A DNA stretch of 64,000 nucleotides, taken from the NCBI GenBank assembly GCA_963971225.1, contig OZ020269.1, forward strand, positions 14,040,921 to 14,104,920, given 5' to 3'. The notes beneath the pieces were generated by a model, which worked only from the letters and a program-made list of their open reading frames with translations, was not told the origin of the DNA and searched no databases. Both the position numbers and the translations under genes were made by a program. This DNA comes from Melieria omissa. Lineage: Eukaryota; Arthropoda; Insecta; Diptera; Ulidiidae. Position 1 is the stretch's first letter; the number at the start of each line of letters is the position of its first letter. Shown here piece by piece: positions 34,440-45,741 of this stretch.

Positions 34440-35576
34440 CTCTTTTATGTTCCTTAACAGGAGTTGGTCCCCACTCAGATGTACTGCGGACCAAAAGGTC
34501 ATTTAGACTCCCAGACCTCTGTAGCATCTTTCAGAAAGAGGTCTTTGCAATCAGGAAAGCTGCTGAACTAATCCGAAACAGTGGATTATCCCTCACAGTT
34601 GTCACAATCTTCGTGGATAGTCAGACAGCCCTTAAAGTGCTGGAAACAGCAGTGGTGAAATCAAAGGCTTGTCGCATTGCACTTCAAGTCACTCTCTGTT
34701 GGGTTTCGGGCCCCTCTTGAGAAGCAGGGAACAAAGCAGCGGACCCGATGGCAAGACAAGGGGTCGCCTTGCCTACCATCGAAGTAGATAAGTCTGTGCT
34801 TTATCCGATATTTGCTCTGTACATGTAAATTGACAGGTTTGACAACAACCAACCAACCTCATGGTGCAGCAGAACCGATTGTTGCACCTGCCGGACGCTA
34901 TGGCCCTCCCTTTCCTTGAGGAACACATTAGACCTATGCTTATCAAATGGCGCCTCTCGTCTATTGCTGTCTGCTGCAGAGATGAAGAAGAAGTAGAAAC
35001 GATTCAACACTTCTTTGCCACTGCTCGACTCTCCAGTTCACAAGTAACTAGCTTTAGGTTGCGGGAACCACTAAGTGGTTTGTTTCTATGCTAATCAAAT
35101 GGCGCCCTGCATGCAGTGATGTCTGCAGAAGCTGCGGAAAGAAGAAGTAAAAACGATACAATACTTTCTGTGCCATTGCCCGACAGCCTTGTGTTGGTTA
35201 CATTAATCAGTTGTGTTGTTCTGCCAGGGTAGGTGATTGGCCTGCCGCAGGTAGTCCTAAGTGATGGAATCATCTAACGCCGCTCAGGAACGTCGCCTCC
35301 GCTCGTAGCGCGATCTGTTGTGAGGAGGTTACAGCAGAATGGTTGGGGACCTCGCTAGATCAGGTTGGTTCGCGCCGACTCCTTATCTTGGGGGAAAGAT
35401 TCCTAGCGGACCGGGCTTGCTGGCTTTTTTCTGGATCGAACTGATTTGCCCTGAATTGAAACTAATTGGTTACTTTCAGAACTTTTTAAAAAGGTATTCA
35501 CAATGGGCCACTTTGGCCTCCGAATGGAAGTGCCGTCTTTGTGCCCCGCACATCCTTCCCTACATAACCTAACCTA
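34440..35576 (+). pseudogene. Decayed 3' end of an RNase H-bearing non-LTR retrotransposon
   Basis: Translation of 34406-34720 shows RNase H landmarks 'SIFQKEVFAI' and 'IFVDSQTALKVL', then after a stop 'GNKAADPMARQG', the remnant of the last RNase H motif. The first catalytic aspartate is lost. Two copies of the terminal Cys/His tail follow, 152 bp apart (landmark 'ctatgct' at 34934 and 35086), then a 3' UTR ending 'cctacataacctaacc' near 35,570. The 3' end matches the one near 43,740, so both are copies of one family. It belongs to the RNase H-containing group (LOA/I type) but differs from the intact LOA at 5798. Not functional. Confidence 0.75.
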
Positions 35577-36758
35577 TGTTCCTTGACCCTTTCGCCACTA
35601 CAGCATTCCCACGGCATGTTTGGTTGACCCTGAAACTAGTAAATTTTATTATAAACTCAATCAAAAAGGATTGCAATTAATTACAAACGTCCCGCAAAAG
35701 AGGATAAAAGGACAAAAAGAAGTCGTTGTGAGATCTACCGTAATCATTGACGTCTTTAGCTCAAAGAGGTCCTTGGGCTTAATGGTACATAACTCATTCT
35801 TTTGTATGGATGTTACTCGCCAAGGTCACACAACTTCACTGTTTTAGTATCTTTTAGACATAACCTACAAATTTTATTTTCAAAGAAATTTAATTGTGTA
35901 ATGTGTGAAAGTTAAAGAATGTGATTTGTTAAGCGTTTAATAAAACCAGAAAAAAGAACAGAAAAGTAAAAAGGCAAAAAAATGTTTATTGCTTTGATAA
36001 AGCAACATTTCTCTCAATAAATCATTTACTTTTTCAAATGTAAATATTGATCACGTCTACATTGAAAATAATCGATGCAACATAGACAAGTGACTTTAAC
36101 TGCAGAAAACATAGTTCAGTTCAAAATAGATTGTCTTTGGATATTTTTTACTGAGTCTTGAAATGCTTTGCTTAGTATTTCGATTATGTTGACCACAAAA
36201 TGACCGAAGTATCCATTGTTCAGGTGTAAGTCTTTCCATAATGCATACAACTTTGACATCTATCATGAAAAACAAAAAAACTGTCACAAATTCTCTTCTA
36301 AATTATAGAAAACACGCTGTGAATAAAATTTTTTCATAAAAACTCGCAACAAGTGAAAAAACAAGTTGCCAGAACAGCAGCAACACTCCTAGAAAGAAGT
36401 TATGATTTATCGAAAAATATTTCTTGAAATTTTCTCTTAGTATTTTCTTACAAATTAAACTTGGATGGTTTTTAAAATTACAAATATAAACACATCTTTC
36501 TTAAAATTAAGCAATGCATTTTGAAATAATAGCAAAGGTCATGTTTAAGTTAATTTTTAGGTTCTTGTAACACTTCAACAAAGAGCAGAATATAAACTAT
36601 GGGACTTTTTCAGGCCTTCTAGTGAAAGTGCAGCCTGTACTGCACAAACTCTACAAAACCTAATTTCCTGCTCAGATAGCCAAAAAAATTTAAGCAATTT
36701 CATTGAGTTTATCGCTTTTGCTGTTCACACAACTCAATTTGGCTTACAGCTCAAAATA
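35577..36758. other. Non-coding AT-rich DNA, nothing recognised
   Basis: No ORF, repeat or RNA gene that I can support. The 75-codon frame at 35620-35847 shows no domain. Confidence 0.5.
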
Positions 36759-36989
36759 GCTGTTATCGATAATGCTATCGATAATGTATTTTGTTTTTGA
36801 AGGAAAAAATTTTTTTCTTTATAAAATATTCTTAAAAACATTTATTTAGTAATATTTATTCAAAATACCTACTGATGCACAATTTTTAAACGAAATTTCA
36901 AAGCAAACACAAACTTATTTTTTGGCCTTTTTCAGTTTCTCATTTTTGTTTTGGTTCTGTCTATGGTGAATTTTCTTATCGATAACAGC
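36759..36989. repeat. Inverted repeat with three TATCGATA sites
   Basis: GCTGTTATCGATAA (36759-36772) is exactly inverted at 36976-36989. TATCGATA occurs at 36764, 36776 and 36977; this octamer is the DREF-binding DRE of Drosophila promoters. The flanks AAAATA and AAAACA agree at 5 of 6 bases, so the segment may instead be a small MITE with 14-bp ends. Confidence 0.55.
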
Positions 36990-37311
36990 AAAACACAGGA
37001 TTGCATGGCAAATATAACACAATTTATGGTCAATTTAGCGCTAATTCCAATTAGGTAAATTGAGATTTTTGTATGAAGAATTTACCTCAATTTAGACCCA
37101 GATTGGGAATAAATTGAGAAAATTTCTAAATTGTACAATTTAGCAAGCCGTCAATTTAATAAGCCGTTATAAGTGAACACTTCAACAGCTGTTCCCATGA
37201 CTTTCACCCTAAACTGATCTATCTACCAATTCGCAGCTCTTCTCTGAGAATCTACTCAGTCTTGTGCGCTCGGCTGCTCATCCAGTTAATCTCTGGTAAG
37301 ATTTTATATAT
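36990..37311. other. Non-coding DNA, nothing recognised
   Basis: AT-rich with several 'caattta(g)' words around 37,030-37,160. Nothing further to report. Confidence 0.4.
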
Positions 37312-38221
37312 TGTTACGAAAATCCCAAGTTTTCCAAGGTTCATTTTGATTGTGTTTGAAAATAAAACCACTTCAATTATCCAGCGCAAACGCAGTCAAA
37401 AACCGACAATCGCTTTATTTACAAATTTACACTTGTTCTACTTTACACTTATACTATTGCATGTTTCCCCGTTGCTTGCTCAACACAGACTCGACCCCTT
37501 GCGCTGCCACTGCTGCTTTTATACTAGTTTTCTTATCGCGCCGAAGCTTCTTGCACATTCCAGTTGTACTTTCTATCTCGATTGTTCTAGCAAAGTTCAT
37601 TACCTTTCGCGAATCATCCTTGCCATATCGGACTATCCACGCGAATTATACCAAATTTGCCATACTTCAAAGTGCATGCCTAAAAGTATGCTTGGAAAAG
37701 TATTCGAACATAGAAAAGAATTCTGCACAGAGTGCTTTATCGTTTCAATATCAAAACTGTCGTTCAACACAATCTAAAAGTTTTTATACCTGCTGTCTAC
37801 TTTTTCTTCAACCTCTCAAATATCTCATTTATTTAAAAATTATGGTTGGCAAACATGATTTCAAATGCTATTTCAATTCCAAATGCCCAACAATTTTATA
37901 CAGAACATGCTCAAAATTCAATCCTGTTACTTTCTTAATCCACATTTTATGCCGAATTTGTTTGCTTTGATACTCTTAAGCTCTCCTGACTGCGATAGTG
38001 ATTACATTTATTTATTACACATTTTCCTTCTCATTATTTTTATCAAGTGTACTCTATCAGAAGAAAGTTTGTACTTTTCTTTACAAGCATCTTTTTATTA
38101 TACCAAATTACCTTAATTTTATTATACGAAATTACCTTAATCCTGCAATCTCGTACATAATTTTTATGTAAACATTTTTATTACTTCAAATTACTTTGGC
38201 TACTCAACTGCGTGGGTTACA
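37312..38221 (-). mobile_element. Gypsy-type LTR, reverse orientation
   Basis: Read on the minus strand it starts TGTAACCCACGCAG (from 38221) and ends TTTTCGTAACA (at 37312). A TATAAAA (37517-37523) is followed about 100 bp later by AATAAA (37414-37419) and a stretch 'gactgcgtttgcg' that parallels the solo LTR at 33731. No matching target duplication was found (ATAT on one side, TTCC on the other) and no gag/pol sequence is attached, so it is a rearranged or incomplete LTR. The 206-codon plus-strand frame over it is spurious. Confidence 0.65.
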
Positions 38222-40079
38222 TTCCGCGTTCACCTAACCTCACATTGCACTCGGCAACATGTCTTCGTGCTGACCATTGTCCACGAAGACATTTCATTTC
38301 AACTACTGAACTCAACATCTCATCTCAGTTCTCAGTTTGTTTCCACCTCAAGGGGTGAAACCGCTTCTTCTTCTTCTTCTTTTACCTATCACCACACTTT
38401 GCCAAAGATGAGCACCCGCAGATGTTGCTGCATTTTATTTACGATTTTCATTGTTATTCTTATTTCTATTATTTACCTTGTTTTCTATTATTTACATTGC
38501 TTTCTTCTTTTTTAAGGAGTTTAAAAAAACTGCGGCAACAAAATCTGTGCGGCTGTGTGTTTGCCGTTTTTATGGGCATTTTACGTATTTGTTGGCGCAG
38601 TACGTGCCGCCAAAGGTATCTGCGGGCTTTAATTCAACAACAACAAAAACTACTACTACTACTACCAACAGCATACAATGCACTCGAGTTGCTTAGCTAC
38701 CTGTACCTGTCTGTCTGTGTGTATGTATGTGTGAAGGTGGGTGTGTGTAGAGCAGATCCGTTTTCATTCTTGGACAAATAAACATTTCTTAAAAGTTGCC
38801 AATGCCTTTGAATTTTTGGTGAAATTTTCAAGTAAATCCATTTTCTATGGTTGAAAATTGTAACCAATAAATATCGAAAGTTTATCCTATTTAACTTTCA
38901 TACTTTTCCAATATGTTTGTAGAGTCTTGTGTGCAATATTTTTGAATTATGTACGAAAACACTTTAACTGGCAGCTTTCGTCTGTATTTCTGTGAACGTA
39001 TCGGTATTTCGTTTCATTGATACGTAGGCACGCACACATTTCATTTGCTAAGTGCACCGAAGTATTTTGGTGCGCAGGCATTGGGTGAATTATTGAGGCC
39101 TCGATCTATGAATTGAGTTAATGCCAATAACTATGCAATTGTGTGCAGTATTGCAGTAGTGTTGGCAATTTATGACTTTCGATGTACAAATATCAATAAA
39201 ATTGCAGGTTTGTATTGCCTGCGATTTATTGATCAAGCAGATTTCATTTTAAACTTGTTATCAATTTAATCATTGGAGAAGAAGCAGAAAGTAAGATTGG
39301 CTTCTGTTCATCTTCTCTGAAACCCAAAGATACACTTTTGCATTTTCTTTGAAATTGTTTAACTTTTTCGAGACTTGGACTGAAAACATTGCATGGCAAT
39401 TAATTGGAAACTACTGAACATTGTTCGATATTAGTGAGTAATGCTCGAAGTTCTTCTTCTTTTTTTTCTTTTACTGGCCATAACAACCCGTTACTTGGAT
39501 AATATCTGCCTCAAAAGTTCTCTCAAGGCCAGTTGGTCACATCAAAAGATCTTCAAGTTGGTTCTTTCACTGAATAGACTCTTTCACTCTTTGCCGTTCA
39601 ACTATCCGTAGTTTTTTAATTTTTTATTAAGAAAAAGATTTCAATTCAACAATATGGAGTCTCGCCATCAAGCATTCTGAAGAAACCATTGACTTATCGG
39701 TTGATTTGACTTCTTTAAAAAACTAAAAAAAAGAAACAAATTCAAAGATTCCTTGCATTAGGAAGAAGAACGTCAACTTGTTCCTTTCACCGTAGACACG
39801 GTCTCCCTCTTTGCTGTCAACCTCCAACAACAGCGTCGAAATCCCAGTCTTCTTTCTTTTTCACTTAGAAAAAATCGGAACAATTCAATTTAATGATATG
39901 AAGTTTTGCCATCAAATACAATGGACAAACCATTGACATATCGGTTGATTTGACTTCTTAAAAAAAATAAAAAAAACAAATCCAAGGCTCTTCGCGCAAG
40001 AAAGATGAACAGATTGGAAACAGAATAGAAAATAATCATTGAATGAAAGAAATCCTCAACTAATCATAAAATTAAACCA
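38222..40079. other. Non-coding DNA
   Basis: TTC/CTT-rich near 38,365-38,380 and 39,450-39,475. From about 39,430 the sequence begins to show diverged copies of the repeat described next ('ttgactactt' and 'ccattgacatatcggttgat' at 39,690 and 39,930). No gene. Confidence 0.45.
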
Positions 40080-40935
40080 ATCTTGAGCAAAAGAAGAAGA
40101 TGACACGTGAGGACAGAGACAGAAAATAGAAGTTGAAAAGGTGAAACCAATAAGTTAGGTCATACTTCTGTGCATATTTCCTAGACTTTTTAACGAATCT
40201 CTAAAGGTCGCTTAAAAAGTTAAAAATCCACTTTTTAACATTTAGATTACATTAGATTCCTTTAGGTTAGATTCCAAAGTCGAGAGACACGGTCTTCCTT
40301 TTTGACGTCCATCTACATCCAACTACGTCCAACTACTATTAAAAAAGAGGGAAATATTAACGTTGAATGAACGAAATCCTCAGCTAATAACGAAATTAAA
40401 CAAACCCTGAACAAAAGAGGAAGAAGGCACATTAGGACACAAAAAAAAAGCAGGAGTTAAAGAGGTGAAACCAAACAATTTTAAATTGTACAAATTTCCT
40501 AGAATCTTTTACGAATCTCTGAAAGTCACATAAAAAGTAAAAAAAATGGATTTGACCAAATTCTAGAGGACTAAAGTCTTCAACTTGGTCCTTCCACCGC
40601 AGACACCGTCTTCTTCTTTGACGTCCAACTACATTCAACTACGTCTAACTACATTCAACTACGTCTAACTACATTAAACTACATCCAACTACATTAAACT
40701 ACATCCAACTACATTCAACTACATCCAAATACTATTAAACAAAGAGGGAAAGATGAACGTTGAATAAACAAAATCCTCAACTTATCAAAAAATTGCACAA
40801 ACAATCTAAGCAACAGACGAAGAAGCACAATTGGCAAAGACAGAAAAAAGGAATTGAAGAGGTGAAATCAATAGGTAACTTCTGAGCATATTTCCTGGAC
40901 TCTTTTACGAATCTCTGAAAATCACATAGGAACTT
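40080..40935. repeat. Diverged tandem repeat, 320-400-bp unit
   Basis: A block with 'cctcaacttatcaaaaaatt', 'gaagaggtgaaa', 'atatttcctaga' and 'acgaatctctgaaagtcaca' ends near 40,200, 40,520 and 40,920. Landmark 'gaatctct' lies at 40194, 40514 and 40910. Between copies two and three, an 11-bp subrepeat (listed separately) accounts for the extra length. Confidence 0.75.
40622..40735. repeat. 11-bp subrepeat (aactacatcc/aactacattc)
   Basis: About ten units of CAACTACATTC, CAACTACATCC or AAACTACATTA type in tandem, nested in the larger repeat. A shorter run of the same words is at about 40,308-40,335. Confidence 0.85.
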
Positions 40936-42729
40936 TAAAACTGAATTATGTTCAATTCCAAGGTGATTTCTTCAGACAATCACAGGAACAAAAATTGAAA
41001 TAATTTTTATTAAACAAGAACAACAACAGTACAAACTGCATACATTCAGAAATTACTCAGTATTTGAAAGAATTAAACAAACCATAGGTTAGTTACAAAT
41101 ATTTTGTTTAATACTATAGCAACTAACAGCTAAAAGATGAATAAAACTCTGAAGAAAAAGTAAAGAAAAAATATTATACCCCAAACACATTGACGACAGT
41201 AGCAATACAACAATATTAGTCAAAATATGAAATCAAAATGTTCCTAAAGAACCGACTAACAACCCCCGACCATAATTGTCGCCGACACCATTTTGTAGAC
41301 GTGTGTTTTTGTCGCTGCCATCTCTAATGTACTCAGAAATATCTGACTTCAACATTTCTCTATGTCCCCTTATCCCATATTCGCTCATTTGTACCCTTAT
41401 TGCCCCTTGAAATACCTCAACTATTCAAATGAGTTTACCAGTAAAATATATTCAAGCAACAAATCATTTGCAAACCATTTTCATAGCAACGACTTTAGTC
41501 CAAGAATTGACGAGACAAGCAGCTTTAGTCGCATTCACTAACATTGCAGTTGCTGTAGTATCTTTCTAATTTATTTGCAAAATCCGAAAATCGTACGCTT
41601 GCATTTTCGGGCATAAAGAGAAAAACGTGCCGGCATGCCGACAAAACGTCTGCTCAAATCGCCAATGCATACGAAATGAACAGCCAGCAAATGCGATGTG
41701 TCCTGTGCCCGCAACTTTGTGCGCCTACAAGCAGCTTGAGCTCAGTCTCGGCTGCCAATAGTGACAGCTTACAGTCAACGATAACAACAACAGCAACAAC
41801 AACTGCATCTAAATGAATAGCCACAACCAATGCGAGACGGCGACAACGATTGGCATGCGGTCGTCTGTCGGCGACCACGTCGTACATCTTCTCTTCAGTG
41901 TCTGCGTACATCTTTTCAGTGTCTTGATTCGTTTGTGTGTTTATGTGAAGTTGGAATAGATTTTTATCATTTCCTGCAAGACAGCGCACCGTACTCGGCA
42001 TGTGTCGTACGTGTGCGTCTAAGTGAAGCAATCAATTTGATTGATTGCCGGTGTCGGTGTCGGTGTCGCTGTCGATGTTGCAGTGGGCAGCGTAGCCGCT
42101 TGAGCGGAAATCAAGACCGTATTACAGGAGTATTACGGTGACCGGAGCAGTGATTGCCCACCGTCGACATTGTTTAGAAGTGTCTAGGCGTGTAATTGTG
42201 TGTCTCAAGTCCTAAGCCGGCGTTGAAAATTGTTTGCTGGCACAGGAAGCGTTCAAACGAGGATAAATTGGCTAAGTCGGCATTAGTGCAGTTCTACATG
42301 GCTGAGTGTTTAAGGATTTTCGGGTTTTAGGGGTTTTAGAGAAAACAATTCTGTAATCTATGTGAAGTTTGATCAAGCTTTTTTAATTGAACTTTTGCTC
42401 GTTTTTTTGTTTGTACGAGTATTAAAAAGAGTATCGAGATGAAGAAAGTATTCAAATGTATTTGTCATAAGCGAATTTCCATACAATTTGCTAAGAAATA
42501 AAAAGGTGTTAAGCAATTTTAAGATTTTTTTAAAGTTATTGTTTCTCAAATGCAAAATATATTAACTTGTGTTAAATATTGTGTAATATATTAAATATTT
42601 ATGCAATTTATTTCTTATTTATTTATTGAGCTCTTTCTGTGGGTTTCAAGAAGTCTCCTAAACCATAAAAGAAGATTTATTCTCATAGAAGAGAGCAAGT
42701 TATGGACCATTAGTAGGCAAAAATTTAGT
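40936..42729. other. Non-coding DNA, no gene recognised
   Basis: Includes a short run of GGTGTC-like hexamers near 42,048-42,075 and some GC-richer sequence between 41,640 and 42,220. No domain is visible in the frames here. Confidence 0.45.
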
Positions 42730-43575
42730 AGGTTAGGAAAAGGACCCCACAGGAAAAGAACCACTAAGTGGTTTGTTTCTATGCTAATCAAATGGCGCCC
42801 TGCGCCCAGTGATCTCTGCAGAAGCAGCGAAGATAAAAAAGAAGTAGAAACGACGCAGCACTACTCAACTCTTCACTTAACAAGTCACTAGGTTCAAGTT
42901 GGGGAAAGAGATCCACTACGTGGTTTGTGTCTATGGTAATCAAATGGCGCCCTGCATCCAGTGATGTCTGCAGAAGCTGCGAAGAAGAAAAAGAAGTAAA
43001 AACGATACAACACTTCCTGTGCCACTGCTCGAGTCTTCGGTTGACAAGTCACAAGCTTCAGGTTAGGAAAAGGGGCCCACTGAATGGTTTGTTTCTGTGC
43101 TTAACAAATGGCGCCCTGCAACCAGTGATGTCTGCAGAAGCTGCGGAGATGACGAAGACGTGGAAGCGATACGACACTTCCTGTGCCACTGCTCGACTCT
43201 TCGGTTGACAAGTCACTAGCTTCAAGTTAAGGGAAAGGACCCACTCCGTGGTTTGTTTTTATGCTTATGAAATGGCTGACCGTGTTCCGTGATGTTTGCA
43301 GAAGCTGCGAAGATGAAGAAGAAGTAGAAACGATACAGAACTTCCTGTACCACTGCTCGACTCTTCGGTTGACAAGTCACTAACTTCAGGTTAGGAAAAG
43401 GGACCCACTAAATGGTTTGTTTCTATGCTTATCAAATGGCGCCCTGCATTCAGTAATGTCTGCAAAAATGCAAAAACTGCAAAGATGAGAAAGAAGTAGA
43501 AACGATACAACACTTTCTCTGCCACTGCTGTACTCTACAGGAACACCGACTCCACAAGATTCTTGAAGAACCTGG
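42730..43575 (+). repeat. Five-copy array of a retrotransposon tail
   Basis: Units begin 'ccactaagtggtttgttt' or close variants at 42761, 42913, 43077, 43241 and 43405; spacings are 152, 164, 164 and 164 bp. Each unit translates to the zinc-ligand-like tail 'CRSCEEEKEVKTIQHFLCHC' (some with stops). Because 164 is not a multiple of three, the frame shifts from unit to unit and no long protein results. The locus at 34,934-35,220 has two such units with the same 152-bp first spacing. Confidence 0.9.
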
Positions 43576-43750
43576 CTAAATGGGTGAAATCTCATATTTG
43601 CTCTCCTTTGTTAGGAGGTGGAACTGGTTTGCTCCAAATTGAGACTCTTGGTTGGCTCCAAAGCGATTTAAGAACCAATTCAGAATGGACCATTTAGGTA
43701 TCCGAGTGGAAGTAGGGTCTGTGCCGCACACACCTATCTCTACCTAACCT
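43576..43750 (+). pseudogene. 3' end of the same non-LTR retrotransposon family
   Basis: After the array the sequence runs through 'tggaccatttaggtatccga', 'gtgccgcacacac' and 'ctctacctaacct', matching the 3' terminal region at 35,495-35,576. It is a non-coding 3' UTR relic. Confidence 0.7.
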
Positions 43751-43890
43751 CGTAAATGGTTCGCTTCGGCAAATATCCCAACAATCGATGGTTTTTTGTT
43801 GATAAGAATCCCACAAGCAGGTAAATACGAAATTACTAGTTTCTATCAAGATTTTGCGGCTCTCCTTAAAAAACAAAACCAAGTAACATA

Positions 43891-45138
43891 TGCCCACTAA
43901 ATATTGAGACTAACTTCAGCCGTTTATTTGACCGCATAAGCAAACATGGAGATGTCACTCAATGCACTTAAGTGGGTTTCTACTTAACTGCCTAACTCAA
44001 ATTACGCAATACATTCCATTCAAAAAAGTCGTAAAAGCTGGGTTTAAGAAAATCTGTTGCCAATCTGTTTGGATGACTCACTACATGGGAAATTCTGGAT
44101 GTGTTTAAAGAGAAGCCAATCTCCTGGGCGACTATTTTTCGTGTTTTGAAAGATTGCCGTAATGGAAAAGGACCGGAAAACGAAATCCAGTCATACCTGG
44201 TCGTTTGCCGAAGTTAAGTGCCACAAGGACGAAAAACTGCTGACAAGTGCAAAAAACAAAGTTGGTTTTAAACGACTGGGGTTCACAAGATTTTGAAGAG
44301 GAACAATGTTATCTATCCCAAACGTAAGCGAGCACCAAAGTATTCCGCGACACAACTCGAAAATATACCAAAATGCTGCCGTGCACTTCGTTGTGAACAC
44401 TTCGCTTCTGAAAAAATTCATAATTTTTTATGTTGAATCTTACTTCACATTTTTGCACCAGATTTAAGCGGCAACGACGGTTTTTACACTGACAACATTG
44501 AAACAACATCAAACGGAGTTAAATACGCCAGCAAATCAAAATTTGAACCAAAGGTGCTAGTGTGGGTGGCCATTTCTTCGAAGGGTGTCTCAGCACTATT
44601 GATTCGCACAAACAAAGCCAAAGCGGTCAATGCTGACGTTTATATTGGTCAATGCTTGCCAAAATTTAAGCAATTCACTGGCAAATATTACACTGGCACG
44701 AAATCATGTTTTGGGCGGATCTTGCATGCTGTCACTATGCGAAAAAAAGTTGAATTGGCTGACCGAGTATAAAAAAAAATTGTTTGCCGAAGAAGGACAA
44801 TCCTCCAAACGTGTCCCAGGCACGTCCAACCGAAAATTTCTGGACAGTTCTCAAACGTATGGTGTACGAAAAGGGTGGGGAGGCACGGAACGAGCAAGAG
44901 TTGATTAATCGAACCAAGCAAAAGTTGAAACACTTTGAGATAAACACCGTCCAATACTCAAATCGGGACATTCGCTTTACACCGAGAAAAATCAAGACAA
45001 TGATCCATTGAATGTACTCTAAGTATATTTTTTGACAGATGACCAATAGACTGAAGTACCAAATAAAATAAATTTTTAATTCAATTGTCTGTTTTCAAAT
45101 GGCGCGCGCCGGAAGTTAGTCTCAATATTTAGTGGACA
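43891..45138 (+). mobile_element. Inactive Tc1/mariner-superfamily element, full length
   Basis: 1248 bp between TA dinucleotides (43889-43890 and 45139-45140). The 27-bp terminal inverted repeats begin TGCCCACTAAATATTGAG (left) and TGTCCACTAAATATTGAG (right, reversed) and differ only at the third base. The size and TA target are right for a complete Tc1/mariner element. The transposase inside is broken by frameshifts and stops. Confidence 0.88.
44040..45012 (+). pseudogene. Tc1/mariner transposase, broken
   Basis: Helix-turn-helix-like remnants lie around 44,050-44,330. The catalytic part is split over frames: 'VLVWVAISSKGVS' from 44,554, 'FWADLACCHYA' near 44,708-44,740 (second catalytic Asp), then after a frameshift 'NPPNVSQARPTENFW' near 44,796-44,840 (terminal Glu). 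The spacing from that Asp to the Glu is about 37 residues, pointing to a DD37E-like or related subgroup rather than classic mariner DD34D, but indels make the count unsure. At least three disruptions; not functional. Confidence 0.75.
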
Positions 45139-45570
45139 TATGTTATTACAAAAAATTTACACATTTTTGTAATTTAGCTGAGTGACTTTTGTCTTTTGAA
45201 GTCTGCATAACATTGAAATTTGGAAAGTCAAGACTTTCAGCACTTCAGCTCTAATAGAAAAAAAGGAAATTAAGAAAGTTTTCTCGTTTTGTTTGAAATT
45301 AATTTGTCGACAAAAAAAAGCGGTGATCGAGAAAAGTTGTTGTTCCAAGCGAAATATACATTTTGTCCTTTCGTCTCCTGATTGTTGGTCCCACTTGACT
45401 GACTGACTGATTCACCCAGCCCGAACCCCTCGAGGTACAAACATGAAATTTAAACTGTAGGTTTATTTTACGTAACAAACCTTCAAGAAGAAGTAATTTT
45501 TCAGAAATTCAAATCCTAAAGAGGGGAAAAATAGTGAGATAGAAAAATAGAAAATATGAAATATGAAATA

Positions 45571-45739
45571 CAGTATAATCTCGATAATCCGGACAATTAA
45601 AAACCGGACACTGGTGCCCGAATTACAGAGCCTACAATAGAAATTGAGTGTCCGGATTACAGAGTCTGCAATAGAAATGAGTGTCCGGATTACCGCGTTG
45701 TCCGTATTAGCGAGTGTCCGAATTATCGAGATTATACTG
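45571..45739. mobile_element. pogo/Tigger-like MITE
   Basis: 169 bp between TA dinucleotides, with ~25-bp terminal inverted repeats starting CAGTATAATCTCGATAAT; one mismatch between ends. A TA target and CAGTATAAT-type ends are those of pogo-like elements. The inside is made of four variants of 'gtgtccggattac', itself part of the terminal repeat. Confidence 0.85.
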
Positions 45740-45741
45740 TA

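Noticed and set aside
36759..36989. Firm call of a MITE
   Set aside because: Flanks match at only 5 of 6 A-rich bases and no second copy is present in the window, so it is listed only as an inverted repeat.
37350..37970. 206-codon open frame on the plus strand
   Set aside because: It lies antisense over the minus-strand LTR, including its TATA box and polyadenylation signal.
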